DNA from: Salminus brasiliensis
Lineage: Eukaryota > Chordata > Actinopteri > Characiformes > Bryconidae
DNA: 64,000 bases
Direction: 5' to 3'
NCBI RefSeq assembly: GCF_030463535.1
Contig: NC_132899.1
Span: 16,408,490-16,472,489 of the forward strand
Positions 22,356 through 34,745 of the stretch are shown here, one piece after another. The position numbers were made by a program, and so were the translations under genes. A model generated the notes under the pieces. That model was given only the letters and a program-made list of their open reading frames with translations, made no database searches and was not told the DNA's origin. Numbering within the stretch: the stretch's first letter is position 1; every line of letters begins with the position of its first letter.

Positions 22356-22836
22356 GAAAAAAAAGTATTTGCATCATGACATTTGCATTTGTTTCTCCAC
22401 ATGCCCTTGAACATTTTGAGCCAACTGTGTTTTTTTGTAACGGTGTGCACCGGCCTGTTTTTCCATTGAACAAAACAATTGAGCTGTGTGTTTCTTCTTG
22501 CCCGTGCGTGCACTGTTAGATTGGGTGTCTTAATAATGAACAGCTCTGAATGCTGTGGCGGAGCAGGGGGTGGCTTATGGGGCTCAAGCCCCGGATGATT
22601 GATCAAAAACCCCGAATTTTTTTTCTTCAAAATAACTTTAAAAATAACATTGTCCATTTCTCTGACTGGACTGGCGAAATAATTGCCCCATAGTTGCAAA
22701 TGATCACCATCTAGTGTCTGTCTGTCCTGTCAAGAGAGTTGTGTTGTCAGGCATTCGGTCTGTCACCTCAGTGAGCAAGCCTGGATGTATAGGTAGCTGC
22801 AGCAGAGCCAGTTCAAGTTAGGTTGCTAGCTAAAGA

Positions 22837-22840
<4 letters not shown>
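22356..22840. other. Possible hAT-like transposon end
   Basis: GGCTCAAGCCCCGGATGATT and CAAAAACCCCGAATTTTTT (22580-22625) resemble the end of hAT-type elements I have seen in fish, but I cannot confirm the family. Confidence 0.3.

Positions 22841-22889
<49 letters not shown>
22841..22889. repeat. (TA)n microsatellite, about 25 units
   Basis: An uninterrupted alternating TA run of about 49 bases. It is able to extrude as a cruciform. Confidence 0.97.
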
Positions 22890-22893
<4 letters not shown>

Positions 22894-23579
22894 GAAGCCC
22901 TCACCCACAGAAAACGATGTGTCAGGTGAGTCAGCAGTGAGTGAGTGACATGTTTAGCATAATTAAGCATTAGCTCACTGGGACACTGGGACACTAGCTG
23001 GCGTGAGAACCCCTGGGATACAGCTCTGGTTAACGCTAGATGAAGTTTACTGTGTACGCAGTAGATCTGAATATCTACCGCAACGTAATACACTTGACAA
23101 AAGATAGCTGTAGTAGTAGTTTAGTGTGTTGAAACTAACTTAAGCAAACTTACAATCTAATATTTGATTACCTTTATTTAATGTAAAAATGACAAAACTA
23201 TTGCCCCAATGTAACCTGTAAGCTGTAATGTAAACCTGTTAACCTGGTTACATTACATTACACTAAGTGTAGCGCCTCTGCAAAACCCTGCTAGTACAAT
23301 GAACGTTTGTGTAAATGTGAATATTTTATTATATGTGTATTTAAAAACAGAATTATATAAATATACTTTAGTACCATTAGTAAACCATTAGTAAAGTATT
23401 TAGGTACATCTCCTTGTCCATTTTATCAGCTCTGTTTATCATCTGTAGTTAATATAATTACAGTTATTATTATTATTACAGTTATTATTACAGTTACAAT
23501 AATTACAGATTGTAGTCCTTCTGTTTCTTTGCATACCTTATCAAATATAGTATTCTGTATAATCAACTAATAATATCTT

Positions 23580-23650
23580 GTGGCCGGTATGTATGTATAT
23601 ATGTATGTATGTATGTGTGTGTGTGAGAGTGTGTGTGTGTGTGTGTGTGT
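23580..23650 (+). repeat. (GTAT)n/(TG)n microsatellite
   Basis: GTATGTATATATGTATGTAT followed by TG repeats. Confidence 0.9.
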
Positions 23651-23661
23651 AGACATATGTA

Positions 23662-23907
23662 GTGTGTGTTCTTGAGGGTTTACTTTATCACACAGATGAG
23701 TCCGGGGAAGTCAGGGAAGAGAAAGAACAGGCACGGCAAGAGACAGCCAGTGAAATAGCAGTGGAGGATCTAGGGACCAGAGAGTGGATAGAAGGGAGTG
23801 CACGTGTTATGCGTAATCTTCCAAGACAGGTATGGGTATGGGTAAGCTCAAAAGATTTTTTGCCTTTAAAGACTGCATTTGTTGTTAAAAAGGATAGACC
23901 AACATGA
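23662..23907 (+). pseudogene. Unrecognised acidic open frame, possible transposase exon
   Basis: An 81-codon frame with a charged stretch (DESGEVREEKEQARQETASE, then DLGTREWI). A possible donor AGACAG|GTATGG at 23830 would end an exon after NLPRQ. Its composition is more protein-like than neighbouring frames and it may be the first exon of a hAT-like transposase remnant. No diagnostic motif is seen. Confidence 0.25.
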
Positions 23908-24119
23908 TGACTAGAGAGTTGTCTATGGCAGAAAAGTAAACCATTTAGAATCTGAGAAAAGAGGGTAAACCAGTCAGCCATTGTCTAGCCAAAAAGTCCT
24001 AAAAGAAAAGACACCAGTTAGTGTTTGAACAATCAGACATTTGAGCATTCAGTAAAGAAAAAACAACGGCCATTAGTAAAAAAAAAAACTAACAAAAAAA
24101 AATCATGAGAGCTGTGATG

Positions 24120-24960
24120 AAAAACCTAACAACAACAGTTTTTACCAAGAACCTTTACATTGCAGGGATTGTGAAGGCAATAAAAAGGCCACACCACAAG
24201 ATGCAAATCACTCAGCAAATCGCTCATGAATTGGAAGCCAGATTGGAATTTGCAACGCTGGTCCACAAATGTTTTTAAAAGGTTTATAGACTGGTGAGAC
24301 AAAGTGATGGAAAAGCCAAAGTGTGAAGAAAGAAAGGATCTGCTTATTAGTCAAGCACTGAGGATGTAGTGCCATGGCTTTAGTTTGCATAGCTGCTTCA
24401 GGAATGGGGTCACTATTTTTATTGATGATGTAACTCACGATGGTACCAGCAGGATTCATTAAGAAGTCTACAGAAGCCGATTTACAGAGAAATGTGTCCA
24501 GTCTAATCTGGAGGAGCTTCATCATGCAGCAGGACAATAATTCAAGACACTCTGCCAAAACAACAAAGCACTTTATTAGGAGAAAAACAAAATGAATCAC
24601 CAGACCTTAACCCAGCTAAGCTCAATTTCACCTTCTGAAGAGGAGACTGAAGGGAGAAGCTCCCAGTAACAAACAACAACTGAAAAAGCTGCAGAAAAGC
24701 AGCAGACAATAGGAGTGAAATGTGTGTTGGCAGTTTGATGCAGTTATTGCTTGTACCGCATATGCAACCAAATATTAAGCGTTGTTTACTTTTAAAACTA
24801 TTCCAATACTTACCGATTATGTTGTCTGTCATCCAAGCTGCCGTGGTATTTTCAAGATAAATAAAAAAAAATCTGGAAATAAAAGCTGAAATTCTGATCA
24901 AACCCAAAATATGTGGACAGTGCAGTACCTTGTAAGGAACTGTAATTGCAGTATAAGATG
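24120..24960 (+). mobile_element. Degenerate Tc1 transposon
   Basis: Near 24525 the plus strand reads QQDNNSRHSAKTTKHF, matching the Tc1 block QQDNDPKHTAK around the second catalytic Asp. Near 24598 it reads ESPDLNPAKL (Tc1: SPDLNP). After a frame shift, AQFHLLKRRLKGEAPSNKQQ (about 24618-24680) matches the family C-terminal part. Several stops and frame shifts break it. The upstream half is barely recognisable. Confidence 0.75.
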
Positions 24961-25914
24961 CACAGGCATTTTCCCAGTAAACATATCTACAGTTCAAAAT
25001 GAATGATACCCCTTTCAAAAGTCACACTTCTGTTTCCAGTTTTATTACTTAAGCAGTTTACAGCTACAAGGCGGCTCCTTTTAGTGGCTGATAGACCTTT
25101 GCTCAATTATATTGCAGCAATTCATTTCCTGTCAGTGTTTATGCAGATTTCCGCAAAATATCACTCCCATACACCCATCTGTTGGTTTCATGAGCGAGGG
25201 ATTCCCGCTTTCCATTAGGAAAAATGCATGCCACCAAGGGCGCCAGGACAACAGCACTGCTTTAATTTCACCTGCCCTGGTCTAAATCTATCCTGCAATT
25301 CTCGCTCTCCTTCTTGCTCGCTCTCTCTTGTTTTTTTTCTTCTTCAAGACCTGATTCCTGGCAGTAGATGGGATTCCTCAGGTATTCCAGTAAAAGCGGA
25401 TAGACCACATGATTCTGGGTTGTTATAGTAAAGGCCTGTGTGACTACAGTTCAAAGTGATGCCTTTCGATCTCCTACTGTTTGTTTTATCAGATCTCTCC
25501 AGGAGTGTTACATAAGCCATAGGGTCACTGACGCTCCTTTTTTCTTTCATAAGCACAAACCACATGTGTGTGTATGTGTATGTGTGTGTGCTTGTTATAA
25601 AAAGCCCTGGTCTTCATTCTGCAGAGATCCTTAGTTCTTGCATCTGCATCTTACAGTAATGCAGCGGCATGCTCCAACAGCAGGCCCTTTCATACACCCA
25701 TCATTAACAATTGCACTCTTATATCAGTGTAAGATGCAGGACAGAAGCAGTTGGGTGAAATAGCTCAAAGTTGTTGTTTTTTTTGTTGCAGTTTTAGATA
25801 AAAAGGGTGTCATTATTCTTTTTCTATATTTTCTACAAATCCACACCATGCAGATCCAAAAACATATGTTTTCCCACCTCAGGCATAAAATGCTGATTAA
25901 TCATTAATATTATT
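24961..25914. other. Intergenic
   Basis: No gene is seen. A short TG run lies at 25566-25590. CCCAGTAAACATATCTACA at 24973-24991 also occurs at 3185-3203. Confidence 0.5.
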
Positions 25915-26232
25915 AATCATTTAATTCAGGTGCTTTATACAGTTCCATTGCCACAGGTGTATAAAATCAAGCACCTAGCCATGTAGTCTGACTTTACACA
26001 CATAGTGAAAGAATGGGTGGTTCTAAAAAGTTCATCAAGTTTAGGAACCACAGCAACTCGGCAGACCATGTAAAATTACAGAGTGGGGTCGCCGAGTGTA
26101 TAAATGCGCACAGTGCATAAAAGTTGGGGGACAAACTTCATATTAATGCCTATGCATTTAGAATGTGGTGTCATAAACGCTCCTGTAGGTATTATGTCTT
26201 GCTGTCCCAATATTTTTGGCCATATACTGTAT
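25915..26232 (+). mobile_element. Internally deleted Tc1-family element
   Basis: The start ATTGCCACAGGTGTATAAAA, TCAAGCACCTAGCCATG and GTGAAAGAATGGGTGGTTCT are the 5' end of a widespread fish Tc1 family. GCAACTCGGCAGACCATGTA matches its transposase N-terminal region. The 3' end is CCCAATATTTTTGGCCATAT. Most of the transposase gene is missing. Confidence 0.8.
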
Positions 26233-26599
26233 GTGTTGAAGGGTTAAATTTCAACCTTAAAAGATCCATAGTTTTTCATGTGTTTAAGTTCTTGACATGT
26301 CACACATGCCAATTAATTTTAATTATTATTAATTTATTTAAAAGTAACAAATTATAAATGTAAAAGTAGCTTTTTTGTTCATGTCTCAATGTAAAGACAT
26401 TTAAAGGAACAGTACATTATTTATAGATGAAACAAGTTAGTGTGACAGGGTGGTAGTCAACCTGAAGAATGCATACACAAACATTTTAACATTTTTAGAT
26501 GCAGATGTCATTGTTTGTCAATACAGATATGTGAAAAAGGCCATGACCAATAAATTTGTATTCTTTAAATTTGTTTAATTAATAATTATAATAATAATA

Positions 26600-26960
26600 A
26601 TATTTAGGCTGGGGCTGAGGCTAGAGAGGCACAGTGGTCAGCTACCACTATGGTTGTGAGGTCCAGAGGTCGTAAGTTTGAATCCCGAGCCATCAGCGGC
26701 CGGAGTCCGATGGAGCACAATTGGATACAATCTTTCTTGGTGGCTAGATGGCGCTCTCTCTCCTCATCACTCTTAAGCAGTTTTGGCCAGCATTGGCGTC
26801 TGTTCGCTGGTGTGGCGCAACAGCGGGAACTCAAAAGAGGCGGTTGCTGCCTTTGCATGTATCGGAAGTGGCGTATTAAATCTTTACTTTCTCCTAGTGT
26901 TGAATGCGTAGCTAGTAGGTGGGTTATTTTGCAGTACCATATTGTGAGAAAAAAAGGGAC
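26600..26960 (+). mobile_element. tRNA-derived SINE with recognisable head
   Basis: The head GAGGCACAGTGGTCAGCTAC and a B-box-like GTTTGAATCC at 26676-26685 suggest a tRNA origin with an internal Pol III promoter. The body has CCGATGGAGCACAATTGG, TAGATGGCGCTCTCTCTCCT, CATCACTC and CAAAAGAGGCGGT, in the same order as the copy at 43495. It ends near an A/T-rich tail. Confidence 0.8.
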
Positions 26961-29900
26961 ATTTTTTCTTATGATGGAATGACTTTCCTGTTTTTTTTTA
27001 AATAAATATTGTTTTTTAATGTTTGTTTTATTTACATATGGCAATGTGTTCACAAACGGACTTTCTAAGTTTTATACAGTCTTTAGTTTGTTTCTTTAGA
27101 TTAATTTAGATTTATCTCTTTGTTTTTAACAAGGATGAAAACTCCCCTGTCGCTACTGTTTTCGCCTATCCTGTGGTGCGCTTGCGTGTTTGTCCACATG
27201 CTTGCTGTGCACAGGCCTGAGAAATATGCTGTGCCTCAGCTGAGCCGTTTTTCTGACACAAAATTGGATTAGCTGTGAACAGAGGGAGAGACAAAGAAAT
27301 ATTGACTCCTTCTCGGAAAAGCACAGAGAGAGGGTGACGCCTTTCCAATAACCATAAACCCTGAGGCTGAAAATAGACCATACAAATGTGTATATATCAC
27401 ACGTGAGCTCCTGCTGAGCTCCTGCAGGCAGGGAACACTTCTCTTCCACTTTCTCTTTCAAGGTGCAATCAGTCTCTCTTAAGTCAACGTGATAGTAGCA
27501 ATGCCAGTAATCAGAAGAGAATGTGGCAAATTAGCTACTACTATCAGGGCACTCTGCCAGTGTGTGTGTGTGTGTGTGTTTTCATTCTTAGCACAAGGAG
27601 CCGCGATGGCAAACCCAACGCAAACGTAGATGTAGTTCATACATATTTGTTGGTGCATGTACACAGGTATACTGTTGCTATATTTATATGAGGTTAAATG
27701 TGTACAGGTCATAATTTCCTGCTTCTTTGTGCTTCTCTAAGTACATTTTTGTTTGTCAGAGTCAGCAAATGACAAGCCAATGACATGCTCTTCCAGTAAG
27801 GTTTGTTTGCTTTTTCTTCCGCTCTTTCTCGTTCTCTTACTCTCTCTCTCTGTCTCACTAGCTCACTCGTTCCCGTATTTGTAGTAGTTCTTCCTGTAAA
27901 ACCCAGAGATTTTGATCACAATCAGTCACCTGCATACAGCAGGAGTGAAGCCAACCTACTAGAAGGGGTGGCTCTTTTTCCCTAAAAATGAACCTTTCAA
28001 TTACAAGTCAAGGGCTTTTAGGGTCATTATGCTTATACAGTACCACAAAACTGTTTTGTCTGCATATTGTTGCCGTCACCCAAAGGTTACAGGAGTCTTA
28101 TCTTTCAACGGAAGTCATTATAATTTCAAGTAATTTTGGAGCATTTCTATTGGTTCACTCAAACTGCCAGATCCACATCAAAAAAAAAAGATACAAGGTG
28201 TCCGAGCACAACCCTGCGCACGATAACCTAGTACTCTAACCATTGCTTCAAGTGTCTCTGGAAAGGTAATGTTACTTATGTACCTGCGGGAGGACCAGGC
28301 ATTGTTTGGGTTATATGTTAAATGCAGTAAAAAATCAATAACTAAGCAGAAAAGGTGGAACATCTGTGTCGGACGAGTGAAAGAAGCTGAATGCATTTTT
28401 TTGGAGGGTTGTCCATAAACATTTGTACATCAATAATCTATTTCCCCAAATCCAAATCCTTTTCCTTTTTTTAGGCTGATGGAACAGACCATGTACAGTG
28501 TAGCTTGTTAAATGGCGCTTTTTTTTTTTATTACGACCAAAGTAAACTTCATTTATGATTATTCATTTTGTTCCTATTATTCACTGATATTCACTGTCCA
28601 GAGGCCTTTACACATTAGCCACGCAGAGAGGCCATGGGTGCTTCTTAGTATGCTTGTGTTTGAAAGAGCACAAAGGAAACCACCTATACACAAAGTTCAG
28701 TTAATTAATGTGTCTTTCTTTTCTAGGTGTAAACACTTCCTTGACTGACTGTCTAATGCTGGGTAAACCCTTCCCTATCCCATACAGCGGTGACTTTGCA
28801 AAAGTGAGACTTGCCATCTGCAGTCAGTCTGCAGTCAGTCCACCCCCCCCCCCCCCCCCTCTCTTTATTGTTCCGAGCAGGAAGTCAAACTCCAAGGACA
28901 ATTGCAGAGCAAAATCCGACTGTGCCAGCAGGGCTGTCTCACAGCAGTGTCTTAACGATGCTAACCTAAACCACATCATTCCTGTATCCATATGCAAATA
29001 TTTTTGTTGGTTTAATATAAAGTCCTTCATTCAATACCATCTCCATCTCTGCGCTGTTGCAGAAATGAATGATGGGTTCTGATCAGAAAGCAGCCTTCCT
29101 GCTTCTACAAACACAACACCATTCCATGTGTGAGAAAACAAGTAACGCTGTGTAAACAAGGAAAACTATGTGGTGAGCAAATATGATAACACTAAGATAG
29201 CTTACTGATTATATGTGCCCTCATCTTCCCACAGCATACTTCATTTTACACAGTTTAGCAGACTTTGCTGCGCAGCAGACAACCGCTCCAAATACAGTAT
29301 GGAGTCAATAGGGTTACTGACTTCCTACAAAAACATACCTGTACAGACCCCTGCAAAAAACATATTCTGAATTAATTCTCACAGAATCTCATCTGTCCAG
29401 CTATATCTGAAACAGGTTTCAGTGCCACAGTTGGGTGTTTCTGTAAGAACGGGAGCTGGCATTCCTTCAACAGAAATTTTCTTTGCACACAGTTTTTGTT
29501 TCCTTGTGTTCCTTGATTGACACATGAGTAGCAAGTGCCCAGATGTCTTCAGCTGCAAAAACTGCAAAAAACTTGAAAAAGTGAAATCATCCAGTACACA
29601 CTTTTACGTAATCAGTTTTAGTGAAAACTTCAAAAACACATAGCTCTGTTTTTTATTTTATAAAAATCTGTGATAAAGGAAATCTTAGACTTAATCAAAC
29701 TGAATTTAGCATATAGCAAAACAACATACAGTATTAGCTGCAAATTATATTAAAAACATTCAATGAAGCACAATTACAGTTTGAAAAAAGAATAAACTCT
29801 TTTTTTCCACCAGTTCAAACATCAACTTCAAATGCTAGGGTAAAGTATGACACTTTAAAAAAGTAATCCTCAGCATCTAGTTTTACTGATCAAAAAAAAA

Positions 29901-31688
29901 ATATTAAATGTCCTAATGCAGAAATTATGCAATTATGCTCCACACATTTTGTGTTCTGTTCTAGGGCTAGTGAAAATGCTTATTGTGGCAGTGCTGTAGC
30001 TATGAGCCTGCAGAACTAAAGTGTGGGTAGATGCAGTGTTATACCTGTTTCCTCTCACTTCTCTCGTTTTCTCCTTTTTCTCATTTATTTCCCCGAACAT
30101 TTGCTCTCGCTCAGTAACACGCCTGTCTCCTCCCTTTTATCTGTTTCATCTCTTCCTCATTTCGCTCTTTTTCTCAGTTTGTTAACCTCACACTGTAATT
30201 TATCCTCAGTGGACCCTCATTAATCCCCTGCCCCCCACCCCCCTCTTTTTATCTTCTTCTCCCTCTGTATTGCACCCCCAGTGCTGTGTGGAAAGTCACA
30301 TGGTTTCCCTGAAGTGGAGCACCATAAAGCATAGAGCAAAGAGGGGGGGGGCTGCTTTGCTTTCAGGCCCAACACTAGTAGCCCTCTCCATTGGTTCCCA
30401 TGCTGCAGTGCAAAATCCAGTGCTTGGCAAAATAGAATGTCCCTGGGGTGTTTATGCTGAGTCTTGCAGAACATTTCATAAATGTCATGCTAAATAATAA
30501 TCTGCAGCCCAAACAGTAGCCTGTAAGACTGGAAGCCACACTCAGCATATTATGAGTGCATTTAGTAACAGGTCCTATGCAGAATTAAGCATACAGTCAT
30601 AAAAATAAAGGCTCTGAAATAGTTCTTGGCTAGAAGGTTGAGGAAATTATGATGAAGAAAGGACTTCAGGTTCTTCAGCATCATCTCATTTACAAAAATA
30701 TTTTTTTAAAGGAGGTTCCACAGACAAATTACTTGCAGAACTAAAGGTGTTCATCATGTGATCATTTTAGTACATTTATTTTAAATGTGTAACATATCAG
30801 ATATTGGGAAGGGAAGGAAAGAGCACTTTTGCCCTTACAGGAAATTTCATGGTATTTTTATTGTATTTATTATCATGCAGCCACTCTTTAAACCTGGAGA
30901 TGTAAAAACAAGATGAATCTCTGATTCTGTTCAGATATGTAAAATCACATTTTCTTGCCTTGATGAAGAAGCCCATGTAAGCTTGAGTTTTAAACAAATC
31001 CAATACAGAACGTTTTCTCCAAATCAGAGAGCTCTACTGTTCCCGCGTTCTGTTAATCTGGGTAGACGGCGTCATGTTGATGAAATCACTGCCATATCAA
31101 ATAAACAGTTACACCCAGAACCAGAGGCCAGATAATCTACAGTCTTAAAGGATATTGCTCAGTTATGCAACAATCAAAATATTTCAACTTTGCAGAACTC
31201 TAGTTTATTGCAGTCCAGGAAAAGCAGTTAAAGCATTTACCCTCTGTGTGCCTGCCTAATGTTTCTAAGTGTAATCTATCAGAAGCTCCAATTACTTATT
31301 TCATGGAACAGTGGTTCTTAATCTGTTCTTATAATCATTGTCAGCGTGGTAGTAATGGTTTATATAATATACCATAACATGAACGGCTGTGAAAGAGCAG
31401 GGAATGACCAAAAATATTGCTACAGCTGTGTGTCATTTGGAGGAAGGAGGCTGGGAAAACAAGCAAATGGCTAAAGCTCTGTGTGTGCACACAGATATAC
31501 TGACCTCTGCCCTGTTCTGTGGATAAATATTGTTAGGCCATTGGCTGTGGTTATAGGGTTGGATGGTTTTGGATGGATAGTTTTTCTAAATGAAGCAATG
31601 AGGAACCTGACTTCAGTCTGTTTTTCTGCTATCTGTCTTCTGCTGCACAAATGGTACCTCAACCAACAATTGACTGTGAATGCCTTGC

Positions 31689-31723
<35 letters not shown>

Positions 31724-31734
31724 AATGTCTTAAT
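26961..31734. other. Intergenic, 4.8 kb, no gene recognised
   Basis: Microsatellites lie at 27560-27580 (TG) and 31691-31718 (CT); a C18 tract lies at 28842-28859. A TTGTCCATAAACATTTGTAC word at 28409 is probably a decayed Tc1-family end. The rest looks unique. Confidence 0.55.
28842..28859 (+). repeat. poly(C) tract, 18 C
   Basis: An uninterrupted C run, one of several G/C homopolymers in the window. Confidence 0.95.
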
Positions 31735-31825
31735 GACCCCATTTACACCTGGTCACTTCATGTGACTAATATCTGGATTTTAGCTAAATGCATTTATACT
31801 TTATAGTCCAATACATCTCCGGTTA
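31735..31825 (+). mobile_element. MITE, 'GACCCC' family, copy C (5' fragment)
   Basis: GACCCCATTTACACCTGGTC, ACTTCATGTGACTAATATCT and GCATTTATACTTTATAGTC match the first 90 bases of 6279-6691. The element then breaks off. Confidence 0.8.
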
Positions 31826-31839
31826 CCCCAACTCCAAAA

Positions 31840-32345
31840 TATTTGAGGCTCTTTTGCCAAGGCCTCTGTTTAGGGAAATGGTGTTTAGGCGTCAATAGGT
31901 AAGGCCAGGTGATGCTAATTTTAAAGCTTTATAAATACTCAGACCTTCTGAGATCAAATTGGGCCCAGCAGTCAGCAGGCCTCCTTTAACCAGCTGCCTA
32001 GTACACTAATAGTTTAAATAATTTGGGCTCACAGAACAGGATTTAAGAAAATAGCAAAGCGTTTTCATGTAGCCATCTAGCTAGTTCATAATGTATTTAG
32101 GAAATATCAATGAACAGGAACAGAGGGGGTCTGGAAGAAAGAAGCACAAGATAATTTTCTGAGAGACCTGCTTGTAGGATTGCTAGGAAGACAAACCAAA
32201 ACCCCAGTGTGACTAAGAAAGACATATTGAAAGATTTAGAAGATGCTGGAGTGGTGGTGCACTATTCTACTGTGCAGCAACAACAGTGACATGTGACATT
32301 TCGTTCCTCACAACAGAATTTTGCATCAAAGGAATACCTAAATGA
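31840..32345 (+). mobile_element. Tc1 transposon, 5' half, degenerate
   Basis: TTTAAAGCTTTATAAATACT (promoter region of this Tc1 family) is followed by AACCAGCTGCCTAGTACACT and AAAATAGCAAAGCGTTTTCA. From 32176 one frame reads RIARKTNQNPSVTKKDILKD and then LEDAGVVVHYSTVQ, matching the second helix-turn-helix of Tc1 transposases. Deletions and a stop near 32290 break the gene, and the catalytic part is missing. Confidence 0.8.
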
Positions 32346-32494
32346 TTAATATTAATTTAATAATTAAAAAAATTTAAATCAGCAGTTCAGTTACCAGCTT
32401 TTCAGATTAGTTTTTCGTAGTTTGGTAATAACATTCTGATATGGGGATTTAAAAGGGGTATTCAAACAATGCATACAAACTAAATATATCTATA

Positions 32495-33240
32495 ATATGG
32501 ATGTATTGGGACATCCACATATTACACCTACATGAGCTTTAAGACCTCATATTCTAAATCCATAAGTATAAATCCATTAATATGGAGTTGGTCCCCCCTT
32601 TGCGTCTGTAACAGCTTCCACTCTTCTGGGAAGGCTTTCTTCAAGATTTTGGAGTGTGTCTGTGAGAAGTTTTGCCCATTTTGCCAGAAGAGCATTTGTG
32701 AGGTCAGACACTGATGTTCCCAATCTCCATTATAGTTAATTCCAAAGGTGTTTGATGGGGTCAGAGTCAGGGCTCTGTGCAGACCAGTCAAGATTTTCCA
32801 CACCAAACCATGCTTTTATGGACTTGCTTTGTGCACTAGGCCACAGTCATGCAGAAACAGAAAATTGCCTCCCCAAACTCACAATGGATCATGGAATATC
32901 TAGGAGGGAATAAATTTCACCAACTGACTTTTTGGCATCCTATTCCAGTACCATGCTGGAATTCAGTGAGCTCTTTAGAACCACCCATTCTTTTACTGAT
33001 GTTTGTAAAAGCTGATTTTTTTTCTACACCTGTGGCAATGGGACCAAATGAAAATGGGACTGAATTAAGCCTTTAACACACCAAGGCTTGTTACTCAGTA
33101 ACTACAGGGACTTCTTTACAAACTGGTGGGGCTATTCTTTGGTAATTGAAGTTTGTAATAACACTTTTGGCTGCCAGTGGGCCATAGGCTTTTTAAGGTG
33201 TTAAGAGGTGTTTCCCAATACTTTTTGTCTATATAGTTTA
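32495..33240 (-). mobile_element. Internally deleted Tc1 transposon
   Basis: Minus-strand translation resembles Tc1 transposase, for example TSVxxLTNALLAKWAKLLTD-like order near 32640-32700 (Tc1 C-terminus). TCAAGATTTTCCACACCAAA and GCTTTGTGCACTAGGCCACA are shared with a common fish Tc1 family. It then jumps to the 5' end: ATGCTGGAATTCAGTGAGCT, AACCACCCATTCTTT and ACACCTGTGGCAATGG. Its outer left part includes TATGGAGTTGGTCCCCCCTT. Confidence 0.8.
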
Positions 33241-33299
33241 TGGTACATTATTGATACATATATCTTAAGATAGACCCTAACTTGAATGTTAAAGTTTAG

Positions 33300-33425
33300 C
33301 CTGATGGTTCTCAAACGGGTTCTCAGGGCCGTTCACATCTGCACATTTTTGCTCTATCTTTATGTCTGGGTTCTGGGATAGACCAAAATGATGGATTGTC
33401 AAGTGGCTAGTTTGAGAATCATTGC
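33300..33425. repeat. Possible interspersed repeat fragment
   Basis: TGGTTCTCAAACGGGTTCTC, CACATCTGCACATTTTTGCT and GAGAATCATTGCC resemble a short fish repeat with inverted ends (GGTTCTCAAAC against GTTTGAGAATCA). The family is unknown to me. Confidence 0.4.
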
Positions 33426-34439
33426 CACAGACTTCTCTGACAGTGAGAACGCAGTGACGGTGTGAAACAGAGAGAGTGTCTGTGTCAACTAGAACACAGG
33501 AACAAAGGCATGAGAACAATTCTCAGTTTGCATATGAGCAAGAACCAAAACCAAAAACAGTGCAGTAAAAGCTGAACTGCTTATTCTTAGCATCTGCGAT
33601 TTAAGGGCAGATAAAGCAGCCTTCAAAGGCATACTGAACTGTTTTAGCAGAATTTCACATTAGAACAGCATTACACACTAAGTACATTAACTCTGACTGT
33701 AAGCTGTGAAACCGCTTCCAAAATGTGTAATGAAATCATCTGTGGATAATAAGATGCTCCACAGTCAAGCTGAATGATTTCACAATGGTTTTCTCTGAAG
33801 AGGCAGATAAAGACCTTATTAGCAGAACTTTGGAGGACTCTGTTAAACTATACAAATCCCATGACGGCAGAAGTAGAGTCAGTCTGGCAGATGCTGATGC
33901 TGTGTGGAGGAATGTGGCTGAAAGCACCTCTGGTTCCTGGAATGCTTCTGGCTTTATCTGCAGTGGCTTTAATGGAATTACCTCAGCCTAGGCCCACAAA
34001 GAGGGATTCCTGGAACTCCAGAGGGGTTTTTGTTATGACAGGCTGGGCAAGTTAACTTGAGTATATAGACCTGACTGTAATATTCAGTCTTATGGTACTA
34101 AGGCATGCAAACGTATAGAGATTAAATTGCGATGTGAGTAGTGGCCAAGTTGCCACTATTAAAGTCATCTTATTCATAGGCTCTGTCATTTGAGCCATCA
34201 CGTAAATTAGAATGTGCATTTTTCAAAATTGCAAAGACTGTGTCTAGAAGGAAAACTCTTTGTTGTTACTTCTTAATATGAGAGTATTTGTCAGACTTAT
34301 ATAAGTTATATAACCACACCGTAAGAAATATACAGTTTGCCAAGTAAATCTTGATGTAAAGATATTAAATAATTATTTGGCTTATTTGGTTATTTAACCT
34401 ATGTAAGTTGCATTTACTTAATGTTTTTATTTATTCGAA
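33426..34439. other. Intergenic, nothing recognised
   Basis: Overlapping open frames on both strands between 33736 and 34055 have no domain or exon context. Confidence 0.55.
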
Positions 34440-34745
34440 GTTCTGCCATATGTCCAAATGTTTATGGACATCCCCTTTAACTTTCGCCCCTTGGTGACAA
34501 AGATGTGCAAATGTGTACATACACTGCTTGTCTAGTCCCTGTAGAGACGGTACCATGGAGCAAATAAACATGAACCTATTTGCACCATGCCTAATGCCAG
34601 GCATGGGCTAAAGGAGTATTAAGCCCCCCAGCATTGAGCTGTAGAGTAGTGGAACTGTGTTCTTTGGAACTATGGTGCTATGTCCAATGGGGTGGGGGTC
34701 ATACACAGCATTTGGTGCAGCATTTGGCATATAAAGAACTCACTA
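34440..34745 (+). mobile_element. Non-autonomous Tc1-derived element
   Basis: GTCCAAATGTTTATGGACAT is an end; then CATGCCTAATGCCAGGCATG, AAGCCCCCCAGCATTGAGCT and GTGGAACTGTGTTCTTTGGA. The same blocks are at 41815-42290, 59640-59800 and, inverted, at 13110-13390. Confidence 0.75.

Noticed and set aside
22250..22699. 149-codon minus-strand frame
   Set aside because: Half of it is the antisense of a retroelement tail; no domain or splice context.
24542..25018. 158-codon minus-strand frame
   Set aside because: It lies antisense to the degenerate Tc1 transposase read on the plus strand.
26604..27053. 149- and 110-codon frames on opposite strands
   Set aside because: Both lie over the SINE copy, which is non-coding.
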